Shown here one piece after another: positions 31,437 to 40,829 of a DNA stretch of 64,000 bases. The position numbers were made by a program, and so were the translations under genes. How positions within the stretch are numbered: the first letter of the stretch is position 1; each line of letters starts with the position of its first letter. The notes under the pieces are model-generated. The model saw only the letters and a list, made by a program, of their open reading frames with translations. It was not told the DNA's origin and made no database searches. The stretch lies in the NCBI RefSeq assembly GCF_000244955.1, contig NZ_CM001439.1, positions 1-64,000 on the forward strand. Reading direction: 5' to 3'. Source of the DNA: Saccharomonospora marina XMU15 (GTDB lineage: Bacteria; Actinomycetota; Actinomycetes; Mycobacteriales; Pseudonocardiaceae).

Positions 31437-33385
31437 CCACCCGAACGCGGCGCGGCCAGCGCCGTCCCAACACTCGGCCCGCCGCGCACCACCGGGCAGC
31501 CGCGTTCACACCGGACGCCCTGTCCGTTGGCGCACGGCATCTCGAAGTCGGCAACGAATGGGTGTCCAGCTTCGCCGTGACCGGGTTCCCGCGTGAGGTC
31601 CACCCCGGCTGGCTCGCGCCCCTGCTGACCTACCCCGGCCGCCTCGACGTCGCGCTGCATGTCGAGCCGATCGACCCGGCCACCGCCGCCGCGCGGCTGA
31701 AGAAACAGCTCGCCAAACTCGAGTCGGGCCGGCGGCACACCGCCGAGCACGGCCGCCTCCACGACCCGCAGGTCGAAGCCGCCACCGAAGACGCCTACGA
31801 CCTGTCCTCCCGCGTGGCGCGGGGCGAAGGCAAGCTGTTCCGCGTCGGGCTGTACCTCACGATCCACGCCCCGTCCGAGCGGGCGCTGGCCGACGAGGTA
31901 GCGGCGCTGCGCTCGCTGGCGGCGAGCCTGCTGCTCGACGCCAAGCACACCACCTACCGGTCGCTGCAGGGCTGGGTGTCGACCCTGCCGATGGGCCTGG
32001 ACTTGATCGGGATGCGCCGCACCTTCGACACCTCCGCGCTCTCGGCGGCGTTCCCGTTCACCTCGCCCGACCTGCCCGCGGCCGACCCGACGTCGGTGGC
32101 CGCGCCGTCGGGAGTGCTCTACGGCTACAACGTCGGATCGCAGGGGTTGGTGCACTGGGATCGTTTCGGCGAGGGGATGCACAACCACAACTCCGTCATT
32201 TTGGGCAGGAGTGGGGCGGGCAAGTCCTATCTGGTCAAGCTCGAACTCCTGCGCAGCCTGTACCGGGGAATCGAGATCGCGGTCGTCGATCCGGAGGACG
32301 AGTACGCCCGCCTGGCCGCCGCCGTGGGCGGCACCTACGTCCATCTCGGTGCCCGCGACGTCCGGCTCAACCCGTTCGACTTGCCCATCCACACCCGCGC
32401 CGACGGCCGCCGGACCGCACCGAAAGACGCCCTCGTGCGGCGGTCGCTGTTCCTGCACACCGTCATCGCGGTGCTCGTCGGCAGTGAGCTGGAGGCCGCC
32501 GAGCGGGCCGCGCTGGACCGGGGCATCGCCGCGACCTACCAGTCGGTGGGGATCACCGCCGACGCCCGCACGTGGACTCGTCCCTCACCGACCTTGCGGA
32601 CCTTGCGCGACCAGCTGGCCACCGCGGGCCAGGCCGGCGACCGGGCCGCCGCCGAGCTCGCGGCGAGGTTGCACCCGTTCGTCGAGGGCGCGTTCAAGCA
32701 GCTGTTCGACGGCCCGACGACCACCAATCCCGAAGGTCACCTGGTGGTGTTCAGCCTGCGGGACTTGCCCGACGAGCTGAAAGCCATCGGCACCCTGCTC
32801 ACCCTGGACGCCGTCTGGCGGCGAGTGTCCAACCCCGCGATTCGCCGCCCGCGCCTGGTGGTCGTGGACGAGGCGTGGCTGTTGATGAAAGAAAAGTCGG
32901 GCGCGGAGTTCCTGTTCCGCATGGCCAAAGCCTCTCGGAAACACTGGGCAGGCTTGACCGTCGCGACCCAGGACACCGCCGATGTTCTCGGTAACGATCT
33001 CGGCAAAGCCGTGGTGGCCAACGCCGCGACCCAAGTGCTGCTGCGGCAGGCGTCGCAGGCCATCGACGAGATCACCCAGACTTTCGATCTGTCGGCCGGG
33101 GAACGGCAATTCCTGCTGTCGGCGGACCGAGGTCAGGGATTGCTGTCAGCGGGCACCCAGCGCGTCGCGTTCCAAAGCATTGCCTCACCCACCGAGCACT
33201 ACCTCGTCACGAGTAATCCGGCCGAACTCGCCGGATACGCCGCGGACGTCGACCCCGGCGAGGCTGACGCCGAGGAGCAGTCCTTCGTGGACTTGGGCTT
33301 TGCCAGCGAGCAGGCGTATGCGGCTGAGGGCGATGAGTTCGGTTCGTTCGGTGCTGATGAGGACATCGAACTCGATGCTGCCTGA
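31433..33385 (+). CDS. VirB4/TraE-type secretion ATPase
   Basis: This 650-residue ATPase powers the type IV secretion channel. Walker A is GRSGAGKS at 258-265 and Walker B is LVVVDEAW with Asp479-Glu480. The ATP-linked ATQDTADV and QVLLRQA segments are present. The ATG at 31433 is chosen for its four-base overlap with the PrgI stop; a longer frame reads antisense-like material. It is part of the plus-strand transfer operon. Confidence 0.9.
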   Translation: MTTRTRRGQRRPNTRPAAHHRAAAFTPDALSVGARHLEVGNEWVSSFAVTGFPREVHPGWLAPLLTYPGRLDVALHVEPIDPATAAARLKKQLAKLESGRRHTAEHGRLHDPQVEAATEDAYDLSSRVARGEGKLFRVGLYLTIHAPSERALADEVAALRSLAASLLLDAKHTTYRSLQGWVSTLPMGLDLIGMRRTFDTSALSAAFPFTSPDLPAADPTSVAAPSGVLYGYNVGSQGLVHWDRFGEGMHNHNSVILGRSGAGKSYLVKLELLRSLYRGIEIAVVDPEDEYARLAAAVGGTYVHLGARDVRLNPFDLPIHTRADGRRTAPKDALVRRSLFLHTVIAVLVGSELEAAERAALDRGIAATYQSVGITADARTWTRPSPTLRTLRDQLATAGQAGDRAAAELAARLHPFVEGAFKQLFDGPTTTNPEGHLVVFSLRDLPDELKAIGTLLTLDAVWRRVSNPAIRRPRLVVVDEAWLLMKEKSGAEFLFRMAKASRKHWAGLTVATQDTADVLGNDLGKAVVANAATQVLLRQASQAIDEITQTFDLSAGERQFLLSADRGQGLLSAGTQRVAFQSIASPTEHYLVTSNPAELAGYAADVDPGEADAEEQSFVDLGFASEQAYAAEGDEFGSFGADEDIELDAA

Positions 33386-33441
33386 CGCGGGCCGTCCCTT
33401 TTCTTGATTGCGCATTTCTTACTTTCTTGGAAGGACCCGTA

Positions 33442-36084
33442 ATGCTTTCCTGGATACCGGCTGCCCTCAACCACCCCGAGCTGTCCCATGTGTTGGCTGC
33501 TCACGGAATCGTGCGGATGGGCCTGTCGAATGGTTGGCTCGGGGATTACCTGCGCGACCCCGGCGGTGCGCTGCTCAGGCTGCTGGGTCACCTGCGGGAC
33601 TGGGCGATCACCTGGGGGCCGTTTGTCGGCCCGGTGCTCGCCGTCGGCATCGCGGGCTTTGTGGTCGGCCGGCGCCGGTGGGCGCGGCGCTGCCACGCGA
33701 GGCTTCTCGCCGACGCCCGCCAGGTCACCGTGCTCGCCCCGCCCACCGTCGATCCTGCGGGCGGCGCGGCGTTGTGGTCCAACCTCGTCGGGCTGCTGCG
33801 CCCGGCCTGGCGTCGGTGGTTCACCGGGCAGCCCCATGTGGCTTGCGAGTACACGTTCTCCGAGGCGGGGGTCGGCATCCGGCTGTGGGTACCTGGCGTG
33901 ATCCCGCCCGGCCTGGTCGAGCGTGCCATCGAAGCCGCCTGGCCCGGCTCACACACGCGGGTTGGCACCGCCGACCCGCCCTTGCCACCGTCCGAAGCTG
34001 GGCAGCGGCGGCTGATCGTCGGCGGCGAACTCCGTCTCGCCCGCTCCGAGGCGCTGCCGATCCGCACCGACTTCGACGCCGACCCGCTCCGTGCCCTGAT
34101 CGGCGCCCCGGTCGGGCTCGGCCGCGACGAGTACGCCTGCGTGCAGATCCTCGCGCGCCCGGTCACCGGTCGCCGGGTCGCCAAAGCCCGGCGCTCCGCG
34201 CGGCGAGTGCACACCGGGGGCTCCACCCGAGTGGTCGGCCGCCTGCTCGACCTCGTCACGCCCGGCGTCAAGTCCGGAGCCGCCCGGCATACGGCGAAGT
34301 CCGGGGCACTGCACAGCGATCCGCAGACCTCGCTCGAGTACGCGGCGCAGAACCGCGCCATCGTCGCCAAACAGCGCGGCTCTCAGTACGAGACGGTCAT
34401 CCGCTACGCCGTTGCCACGCTCCTGCCCGCCGACGCCACCGAGAGCGAGGTCCGCCAGGCGCGGGATGTCGCCCGCGGCCGGGCACACGCGCTGGCCGCG
34501 AGCTTCGCCTCCTACACCGAGCACAACCACTACACCCGTCACCGCGTCCGGCACCCCGGCCCCGTGCTGGCCGACCGGCGCCTCGGCAAGGGCGACCTGC
34601 TGTCCGTGGCCGAACTGGCGGCGCTGGCGCACTTGCCAACCGACGAGGCGATCCCCGGTGTGCAGCGTGCCGGCGCCCGCGCGATCTCCCCGCCACCGGG
34701 CATCGCCACGCCCGGCCCGGAGGCCAAGCCGATCGGGGTCACCGACACCGGCCACGAACGCCCCGTGGCGCTGCGCGTCCCGGACGCGCGGCACCACCTG
34801 CACGTCATCGGCGCGACCGGCTCCGGCAAGTCCACCTTGCTGGGCAACATGATCCTGGCCGACGCCGAGGCCGGGCGCGGGATCGTGCTGATCGACCCCA
34901 AGGGCGACCTCGTCACCGACATGCTCTCCCGCCTGCCTCGCTCGGTAGCGGATCGTGTCGTGATCTTCGACGCCGACTCCAAGTCCCGGCCGCCGTGCCT
35001 GAACCCGCTGGACGGCGGGGAAACCGACCTGACCGTCGACAACCTCGTCTCGGTGTTCCGGCGCGTCTACAGCGCCTTCTGGGGTCCGCGCACCGACGAC
35101 GTGATGCGCGCCGCCTGCCTGACCCTGCGCACCCAGGAAGGCGTCGCCACCCTCGCCGATCTGCCCAAGCTGCTGGCCGATCCCGCCTTCCGATCACGGG
35201 TCACCGCCGGGATCACCGACCCGGTGCTGCGGGGGTTCTGGTCCTGGTACGAGGAACTCACCGACTCCTCCCGCAGCCAGGTGATCAGCCCGCTGATGAA
35301 CAAGCTGCGGGCGTTCCTGCTGCGGCCGTTCGTGCGCGACGCCATCGCGGGCGGACATTCCACAGTGGACATGGCGGAGGTGCTCGACGGCGGGATCTGC
35401 CTGGTGCGTATCCCCAAAGGCTCGCTGGGCGAGGAAACCACCCGGCTGGTCGGGTCGCTGGTGGTCGCACGGACCTGGCAGGCGACCACCGCCCGTGCGC
35501 GCACGCCGCAACGCCAACGCCGGGACGCGTCGATGGTGATCGACGAGTGTCACAACTTCTTGAATTTGCCCTACCCGATCGAGGACATGCTGGCCGAGGC
35601 GCGGGGCTTCCGGGTCGCGATGACCTTGGCGCATCAGCATCTTGGCCAGCTTCCGCGTGAGTTGAGGGAAGGCATGTCCACCAACGCTCGCAGCAAGATC
35701 TTCTTCAACGCCTCCCCGGAGGACTCTCGCGAGCTGTCCCGGCACACCGCGCCCCGTCTGTCCGATCACGACCTGGCGCACCTGGGCGTCTACCACGCCG
35801 CCGTACGGCTGGTGCTCAACGGGGAAGAGGCACAGCCGTTCACCATGCGCACCCAGCCGCTTCCTCGTGCGATTCCCGGCCGCGCAAGGGAAATCCGCGG
35901 TATCGCCCGTCGTGCCTTGCGCAACCGAGTTCCTGGTGCCACCGCGTCCGGTGCGCAGGCGCCAGCCCGGCCTCCGCAGCGGCCCGTCGGGACCGCAGGG
36001 CAGACGCGGCCAACCAGCGGCGATCGCCGGGGCCAGTCCGGCGTCCGGGCGCGGAGCGCCGACCCGCGTCGCCAGCAGTCCTGA
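33442..36084 (+). CDS. VirD4-type coupling protein (T4CP)
   Basis: This 880-residue DNA-binding ATPase links the DNA substrate to the secretion channel. It has an N-terminal membrane segment (GPFVGPVLAVGIAGFVVG), Walker A GATGSGKS at 457-464, and Walker B MVIDECHNFL with Asp701-Glu702. FRVAMTLAHQHLGQL and an ATP-linked Arg segment follow. The first 400 residues are family-specific and the last 80 are basic and disordered. The ATG at 33442 follows a GGAAGGA site. It lies 56 bases after VirB4. Confidence 0.9.
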   Translation: MLSWIPAALNHPELSHVLAAHGIVRMGLSNGWLGDYLRDPGGALLRLLGHLRDWAITWGPFVGPVLAVGIAGFVVGRRRWARRCHARLLADARQVTVLAPPTVDPAGGAALWSNLVGLLRPAWRRWFTGQPHVACEYTFSEAGVGIRLWVPGVIPPGLVERAIEAAWPGSHTRVGTADPPLPPSEAGQRRLIVGGELRLARSEALPIRTDFDADPLRALIGAPVGLGRDEYACVQILARPVTGRRVAKARRSARRVHTGGSTRVVGRLLDLVTPGVKSGAARHTAKSGALHSDPQTSLEYAAQNRAIVAKQRGSQYETVIRYAVATLLPADATESEVRQARDVARGRAHALAASFASYTEHNHYTRHRVRHPGPVLADRRLGKGDLLSVAELAALAHLPTDEAIPGVQRAGARAISPPPGIATPGPEAKPIGVTDTGHERPVALRVPDARHHLHVIGATGSGKSTLLGNMILADAEAGRGIVLIDPKGDLVTDMLSRLPRSVADRVVIFDADSKSRPPCLNPLDGGETDLTVDNLVSVFRRVYSAFWGPRTDDVMRAACLTLRTQEGVATLADLPKLLADPAFRSRVTAGITDPVLRGFWSWYEELTDSSRSQVISPLMNKLRAFLLRPFVRDAIAGGHSTVDMAEVLDGGICLVRIPKGSLGEETTRLVGSLVVARTWQATTARARTPQRQRRDASMVIDECHNFLNLPYPIEDMLAEARGFRVAMTLAHQHLGQLPRELREGMSTNARSKIFFNASPEDSRELSRHTAPRLSDHDLAHLGVYHAAVRLVLNGEEAQPFTMRTQPLPRAIPGRAREIRGIARRALRNRVPGATASGAQAPARPPQRPVGTAGQTRPTSGDRRGQSGVRARSADPRRQQS

Positions 36085-36154
36085 CTCGACTTGGCCGCAC
36101 CCGCAAAGACGGGCGGAAGTCCTTTTAGCACACCACTTTCCGGAGGTTCGCGTC

Positions 36155-37225
36155 ATGATCACCAATCCCACCAGGCAGCGCGCTCTTCGAGGCCACAAGG
36201 CGACGCGGCCAACGCCGCGCGCGGCGAACAACGCCGATCACCAGGCGGTGCTGGCGTGGCGGCTGACCCCGCGTGATCGGTGGATCATCCGGATGTTGCA
36301 CGAGCACCGCGTGCTCACCTCCCACCAGATCACCGCGCTCGCGTTCCCGTCGTTCCGATCGGGTCGGATGCGATTGCGGGAACTGTTCCAATGGGGGGTG
36401 GTGGACCGGTTCCAGCCGTTCATCTCGGTTGGCACCGCGCCGATGCACTACGTCCTCGCGCCCGCCGGGGCCGCGGTGCTGGCCGCCGAGGACGGTCTGG
36501 ACGTCAAGGAACTCGGCTACCGCCACGACCGCGCCTTCGGGGTGGCCCACTCGCTGCGGCTCGCGCACACCGTCGGTGTCGCCGAGTGGTTCACCGCCCT
36601 GGTTGACCGCGCTCGCCACAGTGGCGCCGACGAGCACAGCACGCTCGGTGCGTGGTGGTCGGAGGCCCGCTGCGCGCGGCACTTCGGGGATCTGATCAAG
36701 CCTGACGCCTACGGCCGGTGGGCCAGCGCAGCTGGGGAGATCGAGTTCTTCCTCGAGTACGACTTCGGCACCGAAGTTCTGGCCAAACTCGCCGGGAAAC
36801 TGGCTGGCTACGCCGCCCTCGCCGAAGCCACCGGAATCACCACTCCGCTGCTGGTGTGGTTGCCGACCTCGCGGCGCGAGGCCACCGCACGCCGGCTGCT
36901 GGCGCGGGCCTGGCGCGAGCTCGACAACCCGCGCTCGGTCCCGGTCGCCACCGCCGCGGCCGAACTGCTCAACCCCGAGGCAGCGCACCCGAGTCCCGCC
37001 GACGAGGTCTGGCTGCCCCTGGACACCACCAGCGGCAACGCGGCGAGCACCCGGCGGGAGTTGCACCGGTTGCTCGACGCCTGGCCGCACGTCCCGCCAC
37101 CCAGCACCGACGCGGGCAGCGAGTCGGCTCTCGGGCCGGACTCGACGCTGGCGCAGATGACCCCGGCGCCCGCGCCGATGCCGCCGGCCGCCATCTCACG
37201 CGGGCCGAGCACAGGCAGGCGGTGA
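36155..37225 (+). CDS. Replication-relaxation family protein
   Basis: This 356-residue protein matches the replication-relaxation family: LTPRDRWIIRMLHEHRVLTSHQI (a winged-helix-like start), FRSGRMRLRELFQWGVVDRF, HYVLAPAGAAVLA, EFFLEYDFGTEVLAKLAGKL. The name comes from distant plasmid proteins, and the biochemical role is not proved. It might nick or process DNA for transfer, or control replication. ATG with CGGAGG 8 bases upstream. It sits in the transfer operon after VirD4. Confidence 0.85.
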   Translation: MITNPTRQRALRGHKATRPTPRAANNADHQAVLAWRLTPRDRWIIRMLHEHRVLTSHQITALAFPSFRSGRMRLRELFQWGVVDRFQPFISVGTAPMHYVLAPAGAAVLAAEDGLDVKELGYRHDRAFGVAHSLRLAHTVGVAEWFTALVDRARHSGADEHSTLGAWWSEARCARHFGDLIKPDAYGRWASAAGEIEFFLEYDFGTEVLAKLAGKLAGYAALAEATGITTPLLVWLPTSRREATARRLLARAWRELDNPRSVPVATAAAELLNPEAAHPSPADEVWLPLDTTSGNAASTRRELHRLLDAWPHVPPPSTDAGSESALGPDSTLAQMTPAPAPMPPAAISRGPSTGRR

Positions 37226-37232
37226 GCACCCG

Positions 37233-38204
37233 ATGATCCTGAAAGTCGGCGCCATCGTGATCGGCGTGATCCTCTTCATCCCGACGTTGATCGGGAACGG
37301 GGTGTCGGGGGCGATCTCGGCCCTATTCGGTAGTGGCGGAAGTCAGCCCAGCGCGACCGCGCTGGCCGACATCCCACCCGACTACCTCGCGTTGTACCGC
37401 GCGGCGGCCGGGGTATGTCCAGGGCTGGACTGGTCGATTCTGGCCGCCATCGGCAAGATCGAGTCCAACCACGGCCGGTCCACCCTTCCGGGCGTGCACA
37501 GCGGGGAGAATGGCTATGGGGCAGGCGGGCCGATGCAGTTCAAGACCGCCACCTTCGACGGAGTGCTTGCCCGCCACGAGATCCCGGCCGGCGGCGCCAC
37601 CCCACCCTCGCGCTACAACCCGCACGACGCCATCTACGCCGCCGCTTTTATGCTCTGCGACGACGGAGTGCGGCGAGGTGATCTCCACGCGGCGATCTTC
37701 GCCTACAACCACGCAGACTGGTACGTCAAACAGGTACTCGACCAAGCCAAGCAATACGCCGACGCCGCCGCGACGGTCGGCACAGGCGACTGCAACGCCA
37801 TCCAGGCCACCAACGCGGTCGCGGTGGCCGCGATCAACTACGCCTGCGGGCAGAGAGGACTTCCGTACGTCTGGGGCGGGAACGGACCCGATGGCGGGCA
37901 CGCGGGCTTCGACTGTTCGGGCCTGACGAAGGCGGCCTACGCCGCCGCCGGAGTAACCCTGCCACGCACCGCCCAGACCCAGTTCAACGCTGGCCCCCAC
38001 GTTCCGGCCGGACAGCCGCTGTTGCCGGGTGACCTCGTTTTCTACGGCACACCCAACAATATCCACCACGTAGGTCTCTACATTGGTGGAGGTTCCATGG
38101 TGGACGCGCCGGACTTCGGTCAGGTTGTGAAGGTGCAACCCTACCGGTACAAGGGAGATGACTACGCAGGTGCTACGCGTCCCGCCGGTTCTGTTGCGGC
38201 ATAA
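37233..38204 (+). CDS. Lytic transglycosylase and NlpC/P60 cell-wall hydrolase (VirB1-like)
   Basis: This 323-residue protein has an N-terminal membrane anchor (GAIVIGVILFIPTLIGNGV), a lytic transglycosylase domain with Glu77 in GKIESNHG, and a C-terminal NlpC/P60 domain with catalytic Cys228 in GFDCSGL and His in NIHHVGLYIG (His278/279). It probably opens peptidoglycan for the conjugation channel. It is the last gene of the transfer operon, and its 3' end overlaps a convergent gene by 32 bases. Confidence 0.9.
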   Translation: MILKVGAIVIGVILFIPTLIGNGVSGAISALFGSGGSQPSATALADIPPDYLALYRAAAGVCPGLDWSILAAIGKIESNHGRSTLPGVHSGENGYGAGGPMQFKTATFDGVLARHEIPAGGATPPSRYNPHDAIYAAAFMLCDDGVRRGDLHAAIFAYNHADWYVKQVLDQAKQYADAAATVGTGDCNAIQATNAVAVAAINYACGQRGLPYVWGGNGPDGGHAGFDCSGLTKAAYAAAGVTLPRTAQTQFNAGPHVPAGQPLLPGDLVFYGTPNNIHHVGLYIGGGSMVDAPDFGQVVKVQPYRYKGDDYAGATRPAGSVAA

Positions 38205-38610
38205 CGGAGTCTACGTCGCCAACACCGGAACCGATCATAGCAGAGAACGGTCGGCCGTCGCTGTCGACGAGCAGGATCCGCTGGGTGAACAGCGGGGGCG
38301 TGGTGGCGTCGAGTGCAACAATGTTGTGGTAGCTGGCCAGTTCGAAGAGCGCGTGGGTCACCTCGCGGATCGTGGTGCGATCCGGGTCGGCCTCGACGGA
38401 CAGGCCCTCGACCCGGATCTCCAGCACCCGCTGCTGTGGCAGCACAGTGATCACGGTGCGTACGTACTCCGGGATTCCGCCGTCGTTGCGCAACTCGGCG
38501 ATGTCGTCGGCCAGCCGTACTGCCACAGCTTCCACGGTGTAGCCGAGTCCGACTCCGGCTCGCGCGCCCCACAACACAAAATGATCCACTGTGGACTCAA
38601 AAGGGGTCAT
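38173..38610 (-). CDS. Unknown protein, convergent to the hydrolase
   Basis: A 145-residue protein starting MTPFESTVDHFVLWGARAG. The ATG at 38610 has a GGAGGAAT ribosome site; another ATG at 38634 lacks one. It resembles a small ATPase-like anti-sigma (HATPase) protein only vaguely, and I do not assign it. Its 3' end overlaps the convergent cell-wall hydrolase gene by 32 bases. Confidence 0.6.
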   Translation of the reverse strand: MTPFESTVDHFVLWGARAGVGLGYTVEAVAVRLADDIAELRNDGGIPEYVRTVITVLPQQRVLEIRVEGLSVEADPDRTTIREVTHALFELASYHNIVALDATTPPLFTQRILLVDSDGRPFSAMIGSGVGDVDSVMPQQNRRDA

Positions 38611-38652
38611 GGCAAGATTCCTCCGGCTAGCCAATGTGCGAAGGTGGACGGG

Positions 38653-39538
38653 CTACTTTCCGCGCCGTGCGCGGAGCTCCGTTCGCAGATCACCCAATGT
38701 GCGCCCGTCGGATGCGCGCCGGAACGCGCTCCAGCCGTTCTGGTGGTTGCCACCCAGTGCGGTGGTGGCACCGCACGGATTGGCGAACACCCGGCCGTCG
38801 GCGAGGATGAGGGTGCCGTCGACCCGGACGCGGGCGGTGTGCCGGACACCGAGGTTGCGGCGGTTCCAGACCAGTTCCTCGCCCCGCCGTGACCAGCCCG
38901 GCGTCCAGCAGCTCGGCGATGCCGCCACGCGCCCACTTGATCAGCGGCGGCGAAGTCGACGGCGGCGGGGTCTCCGACCAGATCGCCGCCTCGGTGGCGT
39001 CGCCGTGCAGGCCCATGACGGCGGCAGCGGTCGGCGCGATGAGGCTCGGCCAGCCGTCGTCGAGCCCGCGCCACTGACCGACACGCTGCCAACGTCCCTG
39101 GTATGCCAGCAGCATCTCGACATCGGTGGCGTGATCGCGGGGCAACGGGTAGGTCGGGTCGGCCGGGCGGGACAGGCGCAGGACGAGGTCGCCGTCATAC
39201 AAGCTGTCGGCCGGGGGCTGTTGGGGTACCCAGTTGCCCGCGAACAACGCCACCTCGCCTGCACGGTCCGGATCGGCGTCGCCGAGGATGTCGACCGCCG
39301 TCACGAGCATCGCCCACACATCATCGGGGCATCGCATCGGCGGCGTGGCGAACGCCGGGGCGAGGATCATCGTGTCCGGCGGCAACCCCTCCCACGCCCG
39401 CATCGCCGCCTCGTCGTGCGGCTGTGACGCCCCGGCGGTCGCGGTGGTGTGATCGGGCTGGGGGTCCGGTTGTGATGCGTCTACGGCCGCGTCGGCGGCC
39501 AGTTCGGGCGGTTCGTGAGTATCGCGGTCGGTGGTCAT
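38653..39538 (-). pseudogene. RAMA-domain protein, frameshifted (paralogue 1)
   Basis: The first 210 residues run MTTDRDTHEPPELAADAAVD... to GGIAELLDAGLVTAG. The frame then changes: an extra base in the G4 run (plus-strand C run 38882-38885) moves the rest into another frame, where it continues EELVWNRRNLGVRHTARV, NGWSAFRRASDGRTLGDLRTEL. Restored, the C-terminus is a RAMA domain like that at 44443-45288, predicted to read modified DNA. As it stands the product would lose the domain. Whether the insertion is real or a sequence error cannot be decided here. Confidence 0.75.
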
Positions 39539-39857
39539 TGCCTATGCGCCCCTTCGGTTTCCGGGTGTATTGGCCGGGCGGCCGACGTGTATGGACGCTT
39601 CGTGAACGCGTGGTTGTCAACGCGTGTGTGCGCCACCGGGGCGAAGTGGACCCATGTGGCGCAACGAAATCCCAGCTCCACGCCACCGTCTACACGAGAC
39701 AGACGTCTTGTTTGCCGAACCCGCTTGACTTCATGGGCCGAAGGAAGCGTCCATAGTCGTGTAGCCCGAACACACCGGCAGCGCACCGGGGGCCACACCC
39801 GCTCCGGCCGGGGCATGACCGCCCACCACCGATCACGAACCCGAATCGAGGGATGTC
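39539..39857. other. Intergenic region between divergent genes
   Basis: This 319-base gap separates the frameshifted RAMA gene from the divergent two-winged-helix gene, so promoters are expected. It has an inverted repeat TGCGCCAC (39629-39636) with GTGGCGCA (39656-39663), and two ACGCGT hexamers around 39606-39625. A short AT-rich step near 39700-39760 could hold a promoter. No gene is supported. Confidence 0.4.
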
Positions 39858-40754
39858 ATGTCCAGCAAGCCCCGCAACCGCAAAACCCGCACCACCACCA
39901 GCACGACCGGATCCGCCCGGACACTGCGGTCGGTTCCCGACCAGACCGTCACCGCGAAGGTCCGCACGGACACCGAAGACAAGCTGTGGGAGGCGTTGCA
40001 CGCCGCCCCGAACAGCACCGCCGCCGACCTGTCCGCAGCGGCGAAGATCGGGAAGTCGACCGCACAGAAGATCCTCGTCAAGTGGGAAGCCGACGGCAGC
40101 GTCACCCGCACCGCCGGGATCGCCGAGGGCGGGCGGCGTGCCGCCGACCTGTGGGCGATCACCGACGTCGACACCACCCAGGTCGAGCCGACCCCGGCGG
40201 ACCCGACCCCGGCGGACACCTCGGAGGCGGAGGACACCGACGCGACGGACGCCGCGCAGGCTGAACCGGGTACCCCGGCCGACGCCGACGACTCCGCCGT
40301 CACCGAGGAAGACCCCGCCGAGCAGACGGACACCGCAGCCGACGGCGCGCAGGACCCGGCCGACTCCGACGAGGCCGCCCCCGTGGCAGCCGCCCCCGTG
40401 GCAGCCGCGCCTGTCGCCGCCGAGGTGAGCGACCCTGCCGACGGCGCGGACGGCGCGACGACAGACGGCGACGCGACGCCGGAAGATGGCGCGGACGCGA
40501 CGGGCGAGAAGAAGGCACGGTTGGCACCCGGCGGGTTGCGCGGGATGGTCGAGGACTACTTGCGCGACCACCCCGGCGAGCAGTTCGGTCCCACCGCGAT
40601 CGCGAACGCGCTGGGCGGGAAGTCCTCGGGCGCGGTCAGCAACGCGCTGGACAAGCTGGTCGAGGTCGGCGTGGCGGCGAAGACTCAGGACAAGCCGAGG
40701 CGTTTCGCGCTCGCCCCCTCCGAGCAGGAGGCCGCCGCCGCGCCGACCAACTAA
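39858..40754 (+). CDS. Two-domain winged-helix DNA-binding protein
   Basis: This 298-residue protein has a winged-helix domain near residues 35-100 (KLWEALHAAPNSTAADLSAAAK, KSTAQKILVKWEADGSV), a very acidic Ala/Asp/Pro linker (about 110-215) and a second winged helix at the C-terminus (ATGEKKARLAPGGLRGMVED and IANALGGKSSGAVSNALDKL). The C-terminal domain closely resembles the N-terminus of the MoxR-type ATPase at 47959-49152. It may be a regulator of the cargo block. The gene is isolated on the plus strand and ends at a long palindrome. Confidence 0.75.
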   Translation: MSSKPRNRKTRTTTSTTGSARTLRSVPDQTVTAKVRTDTEDKLWEALHAAPNSTAADLSAAAKIGKSTAQKILVKWEADGSVTRTAGIAEGGRRAADLWAITDVDTTQVEPTPADPTPADTSEAEDTDATDAAQAEPGTPADADDSAVTEEDPAEQTDTAADGAQDPADSDEAAPVAAAPVAAAPVAAEVSDPADGADGATTDGDATPEDGADATGEKKARLAPGGLRGMVEDYLRDHPGEQFGPTAIANALGGKSSGAVSNALDKLVEVGVAAKTQDKPRRFALAPSEQEAAAAPTN

Positions 40755-40775
40755 CGCCCCGACGGTATGGTCAAT

Positions 40776-40815
40776 GTGGTTGTGTCCCAACGGAACTCCG
40801 TTGGGACACAACCAC
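40776..40815. terminator. 40-base near-perfect palindrome between convergent genes
   Basis: A 19-bp perfect inverted repeat (arms GTGGTTGTGTCCCAACGGA and its exact complement) with only AC at the centre. It lies 22 bases after the plus-strand gene and 15 bases before the end of the convergent minus gene. Such a long perfect arm with a two-base centre could be a bidirectional terminator, but it is also the shape of a high-affinity dyad operator or cruciform site. Confidence 0.7.
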
Positions 40816-40829
40816 GTTGGCCTCCGTTG

